From the NCBI RefSeq assembly GCF_027920745.1, contig NZ_JAQIBB010000060.1:1-26853 (forward strand): DNA of 26,853 bases, given 5' to 3'. Shown in pieces: positions 8,897 to 17,565 of the stretch. Below the pieces are notes generated by a model. It was not told the origin of the DNA. It searched no databases and saw only the letters and a list, made by a program, of their open reading frames with translations. The DNA comes from Gallibacterium faecale (lineage in GTDB: Bacteria; Pseudomonadota; Gammaproteobacteria; Enterobacterales; Pasteurellaceae). The position numbers were made by a program, and so were the translations under genes. Numbering within the stretch: position 1 is the first letter of the stretch; every line of letters starts with the position of its first letter.

Positions 8897-10231
8897 TTAA
8901 GGAATAATTTTTAAAAATTGTCCTGCATGATATAAGGTCAATCCAGCTTCTGTGCTCCAAGAACGCAGTTTGCAAAAAGAGAGTTGACAGTCCTCAACTT
9001 GTTTAAATGGTAAAGGTAATACTTCACGATCATCTTTATATAAATAATCTGCAAAAGCTTTACCGAATAGTGTGCCTGTTGTAATTCCTCGCCCATTAAA
9101 TCCCGTTGCTGCAACAATCCCCGGCGCAGGCTCAAAAATACGCATAATATGATCTGGCGTAAATCCAAACTTACCACACCATTCATATTCCCACTGAAAT
9201 TTAGGTAAATCTGGGAAATAATGTTGCTGTACGTGTTTTGCCCAATTTAAAAAGAACGATTTTGGTTTTCCAGTGGAACTACCTACAGTACCTAACAAAA
9301 GGCGCCCATCTTTATCCCTACGAATACTAGATAGTGCTAAACGCGTATCCCAAGATCCATTTCGATAAGGTAAAATACGATCTGCTATCTCTCCACTTAA
9401 TGGTTCTGTAGCAATTTGATAATACTCAACAAAATAAAATGATTTATGTACATTAGTCCATTCCCCTTCAGTATATACATTAGTTGCAATCACAACTTTT
9501 TGTGCTTTAACTGCATATTGATTACTATGAACTAACCACCCATCTCCATCTCGAGAAATTTGTGTTACCGGCGAATTTTCAAAAATAGCCACGCCTAATT
9601 TAGTTGCCGCAATCCCTAACCCGGTGACATAAGCAAATGGATTAACTGTTCCGGCTCGTTTATCTAAGAGCGCTTTATTAATTTTTGTAGTACCGCAATA
9701 TTCATGGCATTTTGTCCCAGTTAACACTTCAACATTAACACCACGCCGACTTAATTGCTGGTAACGAATATCAACATCTAACTCACCTGCTTTATTATGA
9801 GCCATATGTAAATTTCCCGTACGTGTATCCTGCGCATCAATACTATATTTATCAATAACACTAAATACGAGCTTTGGCGCTAATCCTAATGCTGTTGTTA
9901 ATTTCTCACCTGCTTGCTCCCCTAAATATTGATTTAGATCGTCTGGCCTTGCCCAAGTCCCTGCATTCACTAAACCAACATTTCTTCCTGATCCTCCCGC
10001 TCCTACAGTATGTGCTTCCAACACACATACTTTTTGCCCATATTCAGCAAGATGTAAAGCTGTAGATAACCCGGTAAATCCTCCACCAATGACACAAACA
10101 TCTACCACTTCATTTTGATTGAGTGTTGGATAACTTGGAATATTATCGACTAAGGTTGACCATAAACATTTTGTTTCGAATGTTATTTGTGCATTCGATT
10201 GTGCTTGGTTAGTTGAATGCAAGTGACTCAT
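8897..10231 (-). CDS. amaA: FAD-dependent L-pipecolate oxidase (AmaA-like)
   Basis: This 444-residue DAO-family flavoprotein has an N-terminal FAD Rossmann motif, VIGGGFTGLS (48-57), with an acidic residue in VLEAH at the second strand end. GGSGRNVGLVNAGTW, the EYCGTTKIN region, SIRRDKDGRLLLG, GFTPDHIMRIFEPAPG and the C-terminal LYHAGQ closely resemble my recollection of P. putida AmaA. AmaA oxidises L-pipecolate to delta1-piperideine-6-carboxylate, which opens to 2-aminoadipate 6-semialdehyde. No signal peptide is visible. An AAGGAG ribosome site lies eight bases before the ATG. It sits between the NhaC-type transporter and the ketimine reductase, downstream of amaB, which would take its product. 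PuuB-like oxidases are relatives, but the context argues against polyamine use. Confidence 0.85.
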   Translation of the reverse strand: MSHLHSTNQAQSNAQITFETKCLWSTLVDNIPSYPTLNQNEVVDVCVIGGGFTGLSTALHLAEYGQKVCVLEAHTVGAGGSGRNVGLVNAGTWARPDDLNQYLGEQAGEKLTTALGLAPKLVFSVIDKYSIDAQDTRTGNLHMAHNKAGELDVDIRYQQLSRRGVNVEVLTGTKCHEYCGTTKINKALLDKRAGTVNPFAYVTGLGIAATKLGVAIFENSPVTQISRDGDGWLVHSNQYAVKAQKVVIATNVYTEGEWTNVHKSFYFVEYYQIATEPLSGEIADRILPYRNGSWDTRLALSSIRRDKDGRLLLGTVGSSTGKPKSFFLNWAKHVQQHYFPDLPKFQWEYEWCGKFGFTPDHIMRIFEPAPGIVAATGFNGRGITTGTLFGKAFADYLYKDDREVLPLPFKQVEDCQLSFCKLRSWSTEAGLTLYHAGQFLKIIP

Positions 10232-10285
10232 GATAAAAACTCCTTATAGAATGATGTTGCTTAAATATGCTTGTGTTTGCCTAAC

Positions 10286-11755
10286 TTATGAATGATTAAT
10301 TGGTTTCTCTTTTGGCATAAATTTACCAATAAAAGCCCAAAGTAATCCAAATACCGGAGATAGCCAGCAAGCGAACGCAAAAGGCGCATATAATAACGTG
10401 CTAACTCCAAGTGTGGCTGCCACGAAACTACCGCCCATATTCCAAGGAATTAAAGGTGAAAGTAATGTACCGCAGTCTTCAATAGAACGCGTTAATATCG
10501 TCTTTTTATAACCTAATTCTTCATATTTATCTTTTAAAAGGCGTGCTGGTAAAACTAATGTTGTATACACATCACCCACTAATGCCCCTACACCAATAAT
10601 ACTCCCGTATGTAGATAAAATTAAACCAAAACGTGTTTTAATATAACGATTTAATCGAGACATAATTGTGCGTAAGGTGCCGTAGTATTCTAATGAACCA
10701 ACAAAAGCGAGCGCAAAGAAAGTTAATACAATTACCCATGTCATTGACATTGCTCCACCCTTGGTTAATAGCTTATCAACAACTTCAAGTCCTGTATTAC
10801 TCACTGCACCATTTTGTAATGTATTAAAAATATCGTGCAAACCAACGCCTTGTAAAAAGAAAGCAATAACAGCCGCAACGACAACACCACCATAAATTGT
10901 TGGCATTGCTGGATACTTTCTAAAGGCAGCAAAAATAACGACTACCGCAGGTAATAATGTGATTGGGCTAATAATATAATCTTCAGCTAATCTTTGTTTA
11001 ATCAACTCAATTGTTGTTAAATCAACTGCTTGATCAGAATATTGCATACCAAGAAGAGCATAAATAATTAATGAAACAGTCATCGCTGGAATTGTTGTAG
11101 GCATCATACCTTTAATATGATCCCAAAGTTCTACACCACACGCAGCTGGCGTTAAGTTAGTCGTTTCAGATAATGGTGACATTTTGTCTCCAAAGAATGC
11201 CCCAGAAACAATGGCACCTCCTGTTAAATAAGCTGGGATTCCTAACCCCATACCAATGCCCATTAAAGCTAACCCAGCAGTTCCCACCGTTCCCCAAGAG
11301 GTCCCAGTTGCTAACGATAATACTGAACAAAGCAAACAAACTGATACTAGGAACGTACTCGGTGTAAATAAGCTAAAACCATAATAGAGAATTGTTGGTA
11401 CTGTTCCTGCAATAATCCAGCCCCCAATTAACATACCTACACCAAGTAATACCATCACAGCAGGAATACCGATTTGGATAACTTGCAAGAAATATTCTTC
11501 CATCTCCTGCCATCTAGCACCCCGGCATTTGAGAAATAATCCTGTAATTAAGATGCCGCATACTAAAGGAATATGAGGAGTAAAATCATCAAAGTAAAAA
11601 AATTGCACCATTAAAATAATGGTTGTCAAAATAAGCGGTGCTAAATCAAGCAATACCGAGTTTGATCTTGGTACGAACTCTGGATTTGGTGTATGTAATC
11701 CATTATTGCTTTCACTATAAGATACACCTTTTCTCTCTTTTTTATTGTTAGTCAT
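10286..11755 (-). CDS. nhaC: NhaC-family transporter, probable lysine or pipecolate importer
   Basis: This 489-residue inner-membrane protein has about a dozen hydrophobic segments and belongs to the NhaC ion-transporter superfamily. Typical stretches are GTSWGTVGTAG, SGAFFGDKMSPLSETTNL and the C-terminal LLSPLIPWNMGG. ATG 11755 is chosen because AGGAGA lies six bases upstream; an earlier ATG is part of that site. Some NhaC members, termed LysW in regulon studies, are predicted lysine transporters. Its place between amaB and amaA suggests uptake of lysine, pipecolate or aminoadipate coupled to sodium or protons. A simple Na+/H+ antiporter cannot be ruled out from sequence. The substrate is inferred from context only. 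Confidence 0.85.
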   Translation of the reverse strand: MTNNKKERKGVSYSESNNGLHTPNPEFVPRSNSVLLDLAPLILTTIILMVQFFYFDDFTPHIPLVCGILITGLFLKCRGARWQEMEEYFLQVIQIGIPAVMVLLGVGMLIGGWIIAGTVPTILYYGFSLFTPSTFLVSVCLLCSVLSLATGTSWGTVGTAGLALMGIGMGLGIPAYLTGGAIVSGAFFGDKMSPLSETTNLTPAACGVELWDHIKGMMPTTIPAMTVSLIIYALLGMQYSDQAVDLTTIELIKQRLAEDYIISPITLLPAVVVIFAAFRKYPAMPTIYGGVVVAAVIAFFLQGVGLHDIFNTLQNGAVSNTGLEVVDKLLTKGGAMSMTWVIVLTFFALAFVGSLEYYGTLRTIMSRLNRYIKTRFGLILSTYGSIIGVGALVGDVYTTLVLPARLLKDKYEELGYKKTILTRSIEDCGTLLSPLIPWNMGGSFVAATLGVSTLLYAPFAFACWLSPVFGLLWAFIGKFMPKEKPINHS

Positions 11756-11835
11756 AAATTGTCTCCTCATATCGGGAAGGCTAAAATAGGCTTTTTCCTG
11801 GCTACACTACATTTTGAGAAAAAAGCGATAAATTG

Positions 11836-11862
11836 GATAGCCAACCAAAATGTTTGGCGATC
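11836..11862 (-). other. Hairpin between amaB and nhaC
   Basis: On the minus strand GATCGCCAA and TTGGCTATC can pair around a short loop, with one C/T mismatch. A T-rich stretch follows about eight bases later, so the structure may be a weak terminator or a processing site inside the unit. The 124-139-base gap does not look like a lysine riboswitch. Confidence 0.35.
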
Positions 11863-11894
11863 TAGTACAGCGCTATTAAAGTGATTAAAAAGTG

Positions 11895-13377
11895 TTAGCC
11901 GAAATTAATACCTTGTGCTAACGGTAATTCAGTAGAATAGTTAATTGTGTTTGTTTGGCGACGCATATAATTTCTCCACGCATCAGAACCTGATTCACGT
12001 CCACCACCAGTTTCTTTTTCGCCACCAAATGCACCGCCAATTTCTGCACCACTTGTACCGATATTGACATTTGCAATACCACAATCACTACCACGGTGAC
12101 TTAAAAATAATTCAGCCTCACGCATATTATTAGTAAACACACAAGACGATAACCCTTGAGGAACATCATTTTGTAATTCTATCGCTTGATCAAAATCATC
12201 ATATTCCATCACATAAAGAATTGGCGCAAAGGTCTCATGTTTCACACATTCATCTTGATTTGGCATTTCAACAATAGCTGGTCTCACATAATAAGCATTA
12301 GGATATTGATCCATTAATACACGTTCGCCTCCAGTTACTTTGCCACCTGCAGCGACTGCTTTTTGTAATGCGGCTTGCATTGCATCAAAACTTTGTTGAT
12401 CAATTAATGGTCCAACTAAATTGCCTTCCAAAGGGTGTCCAATTGTTACTGATGCATAAGCTTTCTTGATACGAGCAAGTACATCTTCTTTAATAGAAGA
12501 ATGGACTATTAAACGGCGTAATGTCGTACAACGTTGTCCTGCCGTACCTACTGCCGCAAATAAAATACCTCGAATCGCTAAATCTAAATCTGCGCTAGGT
12601 GTTAAAATCATTGCATTATTCCCACCTAACTCAAGAATCGACTTACCAAATCTTGCAGCTACTTTTGGTCCAACTTCACGTCCCATACGTGTACTACCAG
12701 TAGCACTAATTAATGGCACATCTGTGTGAGAAACTAATGCATCCCCCACATCACGTTCGCCAATCAATAATTGGGAGAGATAAGGCGGAGCATCATTACC
12801 AAATTTTGCTAATGCTTTTTCAAATAAGGCTTGGCAAGCAATTGCGGTTAATGGTGTCTTTTCTGAAGGTTTCCAGATAACAGGATTACCACAAATTAAA
12901 GCTAACGCAGCATTCCAAGACCAAACAGCTACTGGAAAATTAAATGCAGAAATTACACCAACAACACCCAATGGATGCCATGTTTCACGCATATGATGTC
13001 CTGGTCGCTCAGAAGCTATAGTTAAACCATAAAGTTGACGCGATAAGCCGACCGCAAAATCACAGATATCAATCATTTCTTGTACTTCACCAAGCCCTTC
13101 TTGCTTAATTTTTCCTGCTTCCCAAGAAACTAATGCACCAAGATCCTCTTTATGCTCACGCAATACTTCACCTAAGATACGAACTAATTCACCACGGCGC
13201 GGTGCTGGTACTTGACGCCAAGCTTTAAATGCTTTCACTGCACGTTGTACCTTCTCATCGACAACATCTACAGACTCTAAATTAATAGCGCCAATTTGAT
13301 TTCCTGTAATTGGACTTCTCACTGGATAATTGCAGACTTTCCTCAACACCCATTGCTTGCATATATGAACTAATCAT
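11895..13377 (-). CDS. amaB: L-aminoadipate semialdehyde dehydrogenase (ALDH7), apparent frameshift near start
   Basis: An antiquitin-type aldehyde dehydrogenase that oxidises 2-aminoadipate 6-semialdehyde to L-2-aminoadipate with NAD(P)+. Seen: the oxyanion Asn in AFNFPV, the general base Glu in LELGGNNA, the catalytic Cys in GTAGQRCTT, and the ALDH7 signature SGAEIGGAFGGEKETGGGRESG followed in part by INYSTELPLAQGI. Long homology runs continuously from PVRSPITG to the stop at 11895. The best start is ATG 13377, with AAGGGGA just upstream, reading MISSYMQAMGVEESLQ, which resembles this family's N-terminus. That frame then hits TAA after 31 codons. The enzyme frame resumes near 13331-13345, one base out of step. 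The only in-frame start downstream is GTG 13349, with no ribosome site. A real indel or a sequencing error would both fit. Confidence 0.9.
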
Positions 13378-13471
13378 ATCTTTCCCCTTATTTAAAATAT
13401 CTATTACTGTTGTGTTGCTTAATTGTTAAATTAGCAATGAAAAAAGTACTATATCTGTTAACAATTGCCAA

Positions 13472-13507
13472 AGTAATATAATTACTGACAACATTCCGTT
13501 TTGGAAT
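13472..13507. promoter_or_regulatory. Paired dyads upstream of amaB (candidate LysR operators)
   Basis: Two perfect inverted repeats lie in the 180-base gap upstream of amaB. AGTAAT-ATA-ATTACT is at 13472-13486 and ATTCC-N5-GGAAT is at 13493-13507. Their centres are 21 bases apart, two helical turns, a spacing typical of regulator tetramer sites. The match to the LysR-type protein encoded at 16426 is inferred. Confidence 0.4.
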
Positions 13508-13559
13508 ACAGCGGTTTTACCTAATACATCAATCAAGAAATAAGAGAAAATAACGATAA

Positions 13560-13590
13560 AAAAATCAACGTACTAAGTACGTTGATTTTT
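13560..13590. terminator. Bidirectional-type terminator after hglS
   Basis: A perfect 15-base inverted repeat (13560-13574 with 13576-13590) begins AAAAATCAACGTACT and gives T runs on both strands. It lies 28 bases past the hglS stop. It should separate the aminotransferase-hglS unit from amaB-nhaC-amaA-reductase. Confidence 0.85.
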
Positions 13591-13617
13591 AATTATAGAG
13601 GGACTACTTTTTAAAAA

Positions 13618-15024
13618 TTAATCACGAAGCTGTTTTAATTCTGTCAGACATTGAATAAGGCTTTCACTCTGAATTTTTTGGTAAATCTCATTAATATCCA
13701 ATACTTTTGCCCCGAGTGACGTTTCAAAAATCGCTTGATTAGATTGACTATCATAATGTCCTTGTCCTCCCTCACCTAAGTTTGATTGGAAAATTCCAGC
13801 CGCACTTACAGGGAGAAAATCTTCATAAACAATTGGCTCTAGATTTACGATACCTGCATCAATTAATTGAGCGATATTTTGTATTGAAACTTCATCTTCA
13901 GCAAAATTTTTCAGTTTTTGCATAGCTGCTTGTTTATTTGGTTGATAATAGAAGAATGCAAGTCCTTGATCATATAAAGCACGGTAATCATCAGGGAAAT
14001 CAATGAAACTTTCGGCTAAATTTTTCATATATTGTTTAGCATTGGCCTCTGTTGGTGCTCCACCAGTTTTTTCTCGTGCAGCATTTAACATACGATCATA
14101 CATTTCACGGCCTTTTAAAGTTAACGCAACACCTCGCTGCTCAATTTCACCAAAACGCGCTGTATGTGTACCTGCCTCTTCACCATGTGGCCCTTTAAAT
14201 TTCACTTCTTCTTCTAATGCTTTAAAGCTTGTTTGACGAAGGAAAATTGGACATTTACGGCGAGGTGGTCCTTCCACTACCGCTTTAGGTGTAATACCTC
14301 GCTTACTCATACCAATTTGTACTTCATCAATATCCAATGTTCTTGGGGTAAGATGATTAATATGCGGACCTTGGAAAGCAACAACATCAGCAATTAAACG
14401 ATGTTGACGATGCAAGTCCTCATAAAGTTCTTTACTTACTGGTGAATGATCATGCCAACGGAAAGTTTCCAATGCTTCATTAACAAACTCTTCTGCATCC
14501 TTTTGATTTAATCCTCCATCTTTCTCAAATTGTTCAATCAATTCAATAACACGTGAGGTAAAAATACTACGCTGATGCAAAGCCGCTTCCGCTTTCTCAC
14601 GTAAAGTTGGATTATCAATTAATTCTAAACGTAATAATGAAGTAAAGACGCGAAATGGACTTACATTCAAAGAATCTGCATCAATTGCACGAAATGCTGT
14701 AGAGTGTACTGGGACACCTGCAGGTGCGAGATCATAATATCCTACAGGGTACATTCCCATCACAGAAAATAGACGACGCATTGTAGCTAATTCTGCAGGT
14801 AATCCTAAACGAATTGCACCATGACGTTCTATATCTAAACGTGCTAACTCACCTGTAGCAGTAAGTTGTGCTTTGACTTCTTCATCATTGGCCAATACAT
14901 TAGCATTAACATCATTCACTAATTGAATTAATTCGCTATATAAAGGTACTTCTTGTTGATACATTTTAGACATTGCGCTTGAAAATAAGCGTCTAATATC
15001 CGCTGCGGCAATAAAATTACTCAT
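13618..15024 (-). CDS. hglS: 2-oxoadipate dioxygenase/decarboxylase (DUF1338)
   Basis: HglS (E. coli YdcJ, former DUF1338) is a non-haem Fe(II) enzyme that converts 2-oxoadipate plus O2 to D-2-hydroxyglutarate and CO2. From ATG 15024 (AAGGAG six bases upstream) the product has 468 residues, near the usual length. His68 and Arg72 in RHGAIR correspond to the metal ligand His70 and substrate-binding Arg74 of P. putida HglS. His224 in INHLTPR matches His226, and Glu293 in RFGEIEQRG matches the third ligand. The LPVSAAGIF strand near 405 is also conserved. All key residues are therefore present. It follows the aminotransferase gene by 55 bases and ends at a strong terminator. An aminotransferase making 2-oxoadipate is the obvious partner. 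The reaction is known for the family and was not tested here. Confidence 0.93.
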   Translation of the reverse strand: MSNFIAAADIRRLFSSAMSKMYQQEVPLYSELIQLVNDVNANVLANDEEVKAQLTATGELARLDIERHGAIRLGLPAELATMRRLFSVMGMYPVGYYDLAPAGVPVHSTAFRAIDADSLNVSPFRVFTSLLRLELIDNPTLREKAEAALHQRSIFTSRVIELIEQFEKDGGLNQKDAEEFVNEALETFRWHDHSPVSKELYEDLHRQHRLIADVVAFQGPHINHLTPRTLDIDEVQIGMSKRGITPKAVVEGPPRRKCPIFLRQTSFKALEEEVKFKGPHGEEAGTHTARFGEIEQRGVALTLKGREMYDRMLNAAREKTGGAPTEANAKQYMKNLAESFIDFPDDYRALYDQGLAFFYYQPNKQAAMQKLKNFAEDEVSIQNIAQLIDAGIVNLEPIVYEDFLPVSAAGIFQSNLGEGGQGHYDSQSNQAIFETSLGAKVLDINEIYQKIQSESLIQCLTELKQLRD

Positions 15025-15079
15025 AACTTTCTCCTTTTTCACTTCCAAAATTTATTGTAGAAAATTTGTTCACATTAAA

Positions 15080-16351
15080 TTATGCCGGCAGTTGGTGAGG
15101 CAATGCTTTTAATGCTTCTTCAAAAATAGTTAACCCTTGCACTAGAACTTCCGGCTCAATAGTAAGTGGCGGGAGTAAACGAATAATGTGACGATATTTA
15201 CCACTTGGCATTAATAGCAACCCAGCTTCACGTGCACTATTCAACAATTGTGGCATCACTGCTGTACCGTAACCGTATTGTGGATGTTCTAACACAATAC
15301 CTCGCATTGCTCCAATTCCTGTCATTTCCCCTAACCAAGGAGAAATTTTTTCTTCTTTCCAACGCTGATAAGTACTCACTAAAATATCTTCATATACTTT
15401 CGCTTGCTGCCAAATTGTTTCACCGCGCATAATCTCGAAGACGGCTAATGCTGCTGCACAAGCTACTGGATTTCCTGAATAAGTTCCTCCTAATGCACCT
15501 TTTGGCAAACCATTCAAAAGCTCTGCCCGACCAATTAAAGCGCCAAGAGGTAATCCTCCTGCAATGCTCTTAGCTAGTAAAATTAAATCTGGTTCAATAC
15601 CTAAATGCATAAATGCAAATGGTTTGCCTGTACGACCAAATCCAGCTTGAATTTCATCTAAAATTAAAACAATGCCATGTTCATCACAAAACTGACGCAA
15701 ATATTTTGCAAATTCAGGATCAAGTGGAATAAAACCACCTTCTCCTAATACAGGCTCAACGATCACTGCACCGATATTGTCAATATCCGTTTCAATTGCG
15801 AATAATCTTTGTAATGCTTCCTTCGCCGTTTCTGCACTTACACCATTGCATACACTTGGATAAGGAATGTGATAAACACAACCAGCTAATGGCCCTAAAG
15901 ATTTTTTATATGGAGCAACTTTACCATTTAGATTTACCGCTGATAACGTGCGGCCATGAAAACCACCATCAAATGCAATTACACCAACTTTGCCCGTTTT
16001 CATTCTTGCAACTTTTAATGCATTTTCTGTCGCTTCTGCACCACAATTGGTAAACATACCTGCTAAAGGTGCCTTAATAGGAACTAATTCACATAATTTT
16101 GGCATTAACTCTTGATAAGGTTGATGACCGACCGCGTTATAAGCATAGTGAATTAATTTATCTACTTGTGTATGAATTGCTGCTGTGATAGTTGGATTAA
16201 GATGTCCGAAATTTAAAACGCCAATGCCACCGATAAAATCAATATATTTTTTTCCTTTATCGTCCCAAACTTCGGCATTTTTTCCTTGGACTAAAGTGAT
16301 TGGATGTACTGTAGTAAGCGCATCTGTGATATGGTATTGTTGATTCGTCAT
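15080..16351 (-). CDS. Class III aminotransferase, probable 2-aminoadipate aminotransferase
   Basis: This PLP-dependent aminotransferase of the GabT/ornithine-aminotransferase class has 423 residues. Seen: the cofactor phosphate loop NCGAEATENA (102-111), FHGRT (131-135), Asp232 in LILDEIQAGFGRTG, and the Schiff-base Lys261 in LLAKSIAGGLPLG. Sequence alone would suggest GabT, but a gabD partner is absent and hglS follows directly. Transfer of the amino group of 2-aminoadipate to give 2-oxoadipate is therefore the better reading; P. putida uses a class III aminotransferase for this step. An AAGGG ribosome site precedes the ATG by about seven bases. It is first in its unit, behind a good promoter. 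An omega-amino substrate (lysine, 5-aminovalerate, GABA) remains possible. Confidence 0.8.
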   Translation of the reverse strand: MTNQQYHITDALTTVHPITLVQGKNAEVWDDKGKKYIDFIGGIGVLNFGHLNPTITAAIHTQVDKLIHYAYNAVGHQPYQELMPKLCELVPIKAPLAGMFTNCGAEATENALKVARMKTGKVGVIAFDGGFHGRTLSAVNLNGKVAPYKKSLGPLAGCVYHIPYPSVCNGVSAETAKEALQRLFAIETDIDNIGAVIVEPVLGEGGFIPLDPEFAKYLRQFCDEHGIVLILDEIQAGFGRTGKPFAFMHLGIEPDLILLAKSIAGGLPLGALIGRAELLNGLPKGALGGTYSGNPVACAAALAVFEIMRGETIWQQAKVYEDILVSTYQRWKEEKISPWLGEMTGIGAMRGIVLEHPQYGYGTAVMPQLLNSAREAGLLLMPSGKYRHIIRLLPPLTIEPEVLVQGLTIFEEALKALPHQLPA

Positions 16352-16370
16352 AACGATAACCCTTTGCTTG

Positions 16371-16412
16371 ATATAGTGATTTCATTGTAGAAACCGACTA
16401 TATTGTCAGCAA
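16371..16412 (-). promoter_or_regulatory. Promoter and dyad for the aminotransferase-hglS unit
   Basis: On the minus strand TTGCTG (16412-16407), 17 bases and TACAAT (16389-16384) form a good sigma-70 promoter. An inverted repeat with arms ATATAGT (16371-16377) and ACTATAT (16397-16403), plus inner TTTC/GAAA, straddles the -10 box. A regulator bound there could block or reshape the promoter. The LysR gene just upstream is the likely source. Confidence 0.5.
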
Positions 16413-16425
16413 ACGAATTATTGTC

Positions 16426-17328
16426 TTAACGATATTCCATTTTTTCTTTGTTCGTTTTTTCTATGTAGTTTTCTATCCACTGTATCATTACCTTAACCTT
16501 AGGTGTGCTTGCTTTATGGCAGGGGTAAGCAAGATAATAATTCCCCATATTTTTCATTTCATAATCCCAAGCTTTTATTAATTTTCCTGTCAATAATTCA
16601 TTTTTCACCATAATTTTTGGTACTAAAGCAATACCACATCCTAATTCTGCAGCAGTAATACAGGCATAAAAAGTTTCAAAAGAACAATTAGAATTAACCC
16701 CTTGTCGTTCAAAATAATAATACCAATCACTTGGTCGTGAATTGGATTGTAATAACACATATTCGCTTATTTCACATAAATCATTCAATGGCTTCTTTAA
16801 TAAATCTGGTTGGCAAACTGCTATCATTTCTTCTTCAAACAGTTTAATCGCTTCCATACCAGACCAAACACCATCACCATGTAAAAAAGCAATATCAAGA
16901 ACATGATCTTCAGAGAAAAAAGATTGCGTCAGTTCTTTTACATCAAGGTGAATTTTTGGATAAGCCTTACTAAACCCTTTCAAAGCAGGAATCAACCAAC
17001 GTGCACAAAAAGTGGGGTGAGCGACAATTTTTAACGTTTCTGTTTCTGCACCATGGGCCATTACATCAATCGTTGATAATTCAATTTGTTTTAAAATTTT
17101 TTCAACTTCAAGATAATACTTTTTACCGACGGGCGTTAAATATAAACTTTGCGATGATCGTCTGAATAGTTGTAATTTTAATAACTCTTCTAATTGAGCC
17201 ACTTGTTTGCTCACTGCGCTTTGTGTCATATGCAACTCTTGCGCTGCTTTAGTAAAACTCAAATGCCTCGCAGCAGTTTCAAAACATTGCATGGCTGTGG
17301 TTGACGGATATTTACGGAAATTAAGCAT
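16426..17328 (-). CDS. LysR-type transcriptional regulator (GcvA-like)
   Basis: This 300-residue regulator has an N-terminal winged helix-turn-helix around residues 25-48 (FTKAAQELHMTQSAVSKQV), followed by LFRRSSQSLYLTPVG. A periplasmic-binding-protein-like effector domain fills the rest. The ATG at 17328 is preferred because AAGGA lies seven bases upstream; a start 12 codons earlier lacks a site. Unusually for the class it is not divergent from its presumed target but points the same way, 74 bases before the aminotransferase gene. The inducer is unknown; lysine, pipecolate or 2-aminoadipate are reasonable guesses from the neighbours. Confidence 0.9.
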   Translation of the reverse strand: MLNFRKYPSTTAMQCFETAARHLSFTKAAQELHMTQSAVSKQVAQLEELLKLQLFRRSSQSLYLTPVGKKYYLEVEKILKQIELSTIDVMAHGAETETLKIVAHPTFCARWLIPALKGFSKAYPKIHLDVKELTQSFFSEDHVLDIAFLHGDGVWSGMEAIKLFEEEMIAVCQPDLLKKPLNDLCEISEYVLLQSNSRPSDWYYYFERQGVNSNCSFETFYACITAAELGCGIALVPKIMVKNELLTGKLIKAWDYEMKNMGNYYLAYPCHKASTPKVKVMIQWIENYIEKTNKEKMEYR

Positions 17329-17565
17329 AGTCCCATCCTTTTTTCTCTTCCCTATATCACTCAATAACAGTTTAGTTTTATCAACAAAAACTTACAATCA
17401 ACATTACTCAATAAATGTTAAATTCTATCTATTAGCAGCCATTATTAAACAGACCAAATTAATTAACTTAGCAATGACAATCAATTAGCAATTTCTAACA
17501 ATTTTTTGCTATCATAACCGCCTTTTAACATTGGCATTTAACTACTGCGAACAATAGGAATTTCT

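Noticed and set aside
11756..11894. Lysine riboswitch before nhaC
   Set aside because: The gap is too short and shows one imperfect hairpin, not the multi-helix L-box architecture.
15080..16351. GabT with GABA as substrate
   Set aside because: No succinate-semialdehyde dehydrogenase partner is present. The adjacent dehydrogenase is clearly ALDH7 and hglS follows directly, so 2-aminoadipate is preferred, though GABA activity cannot be excluded.
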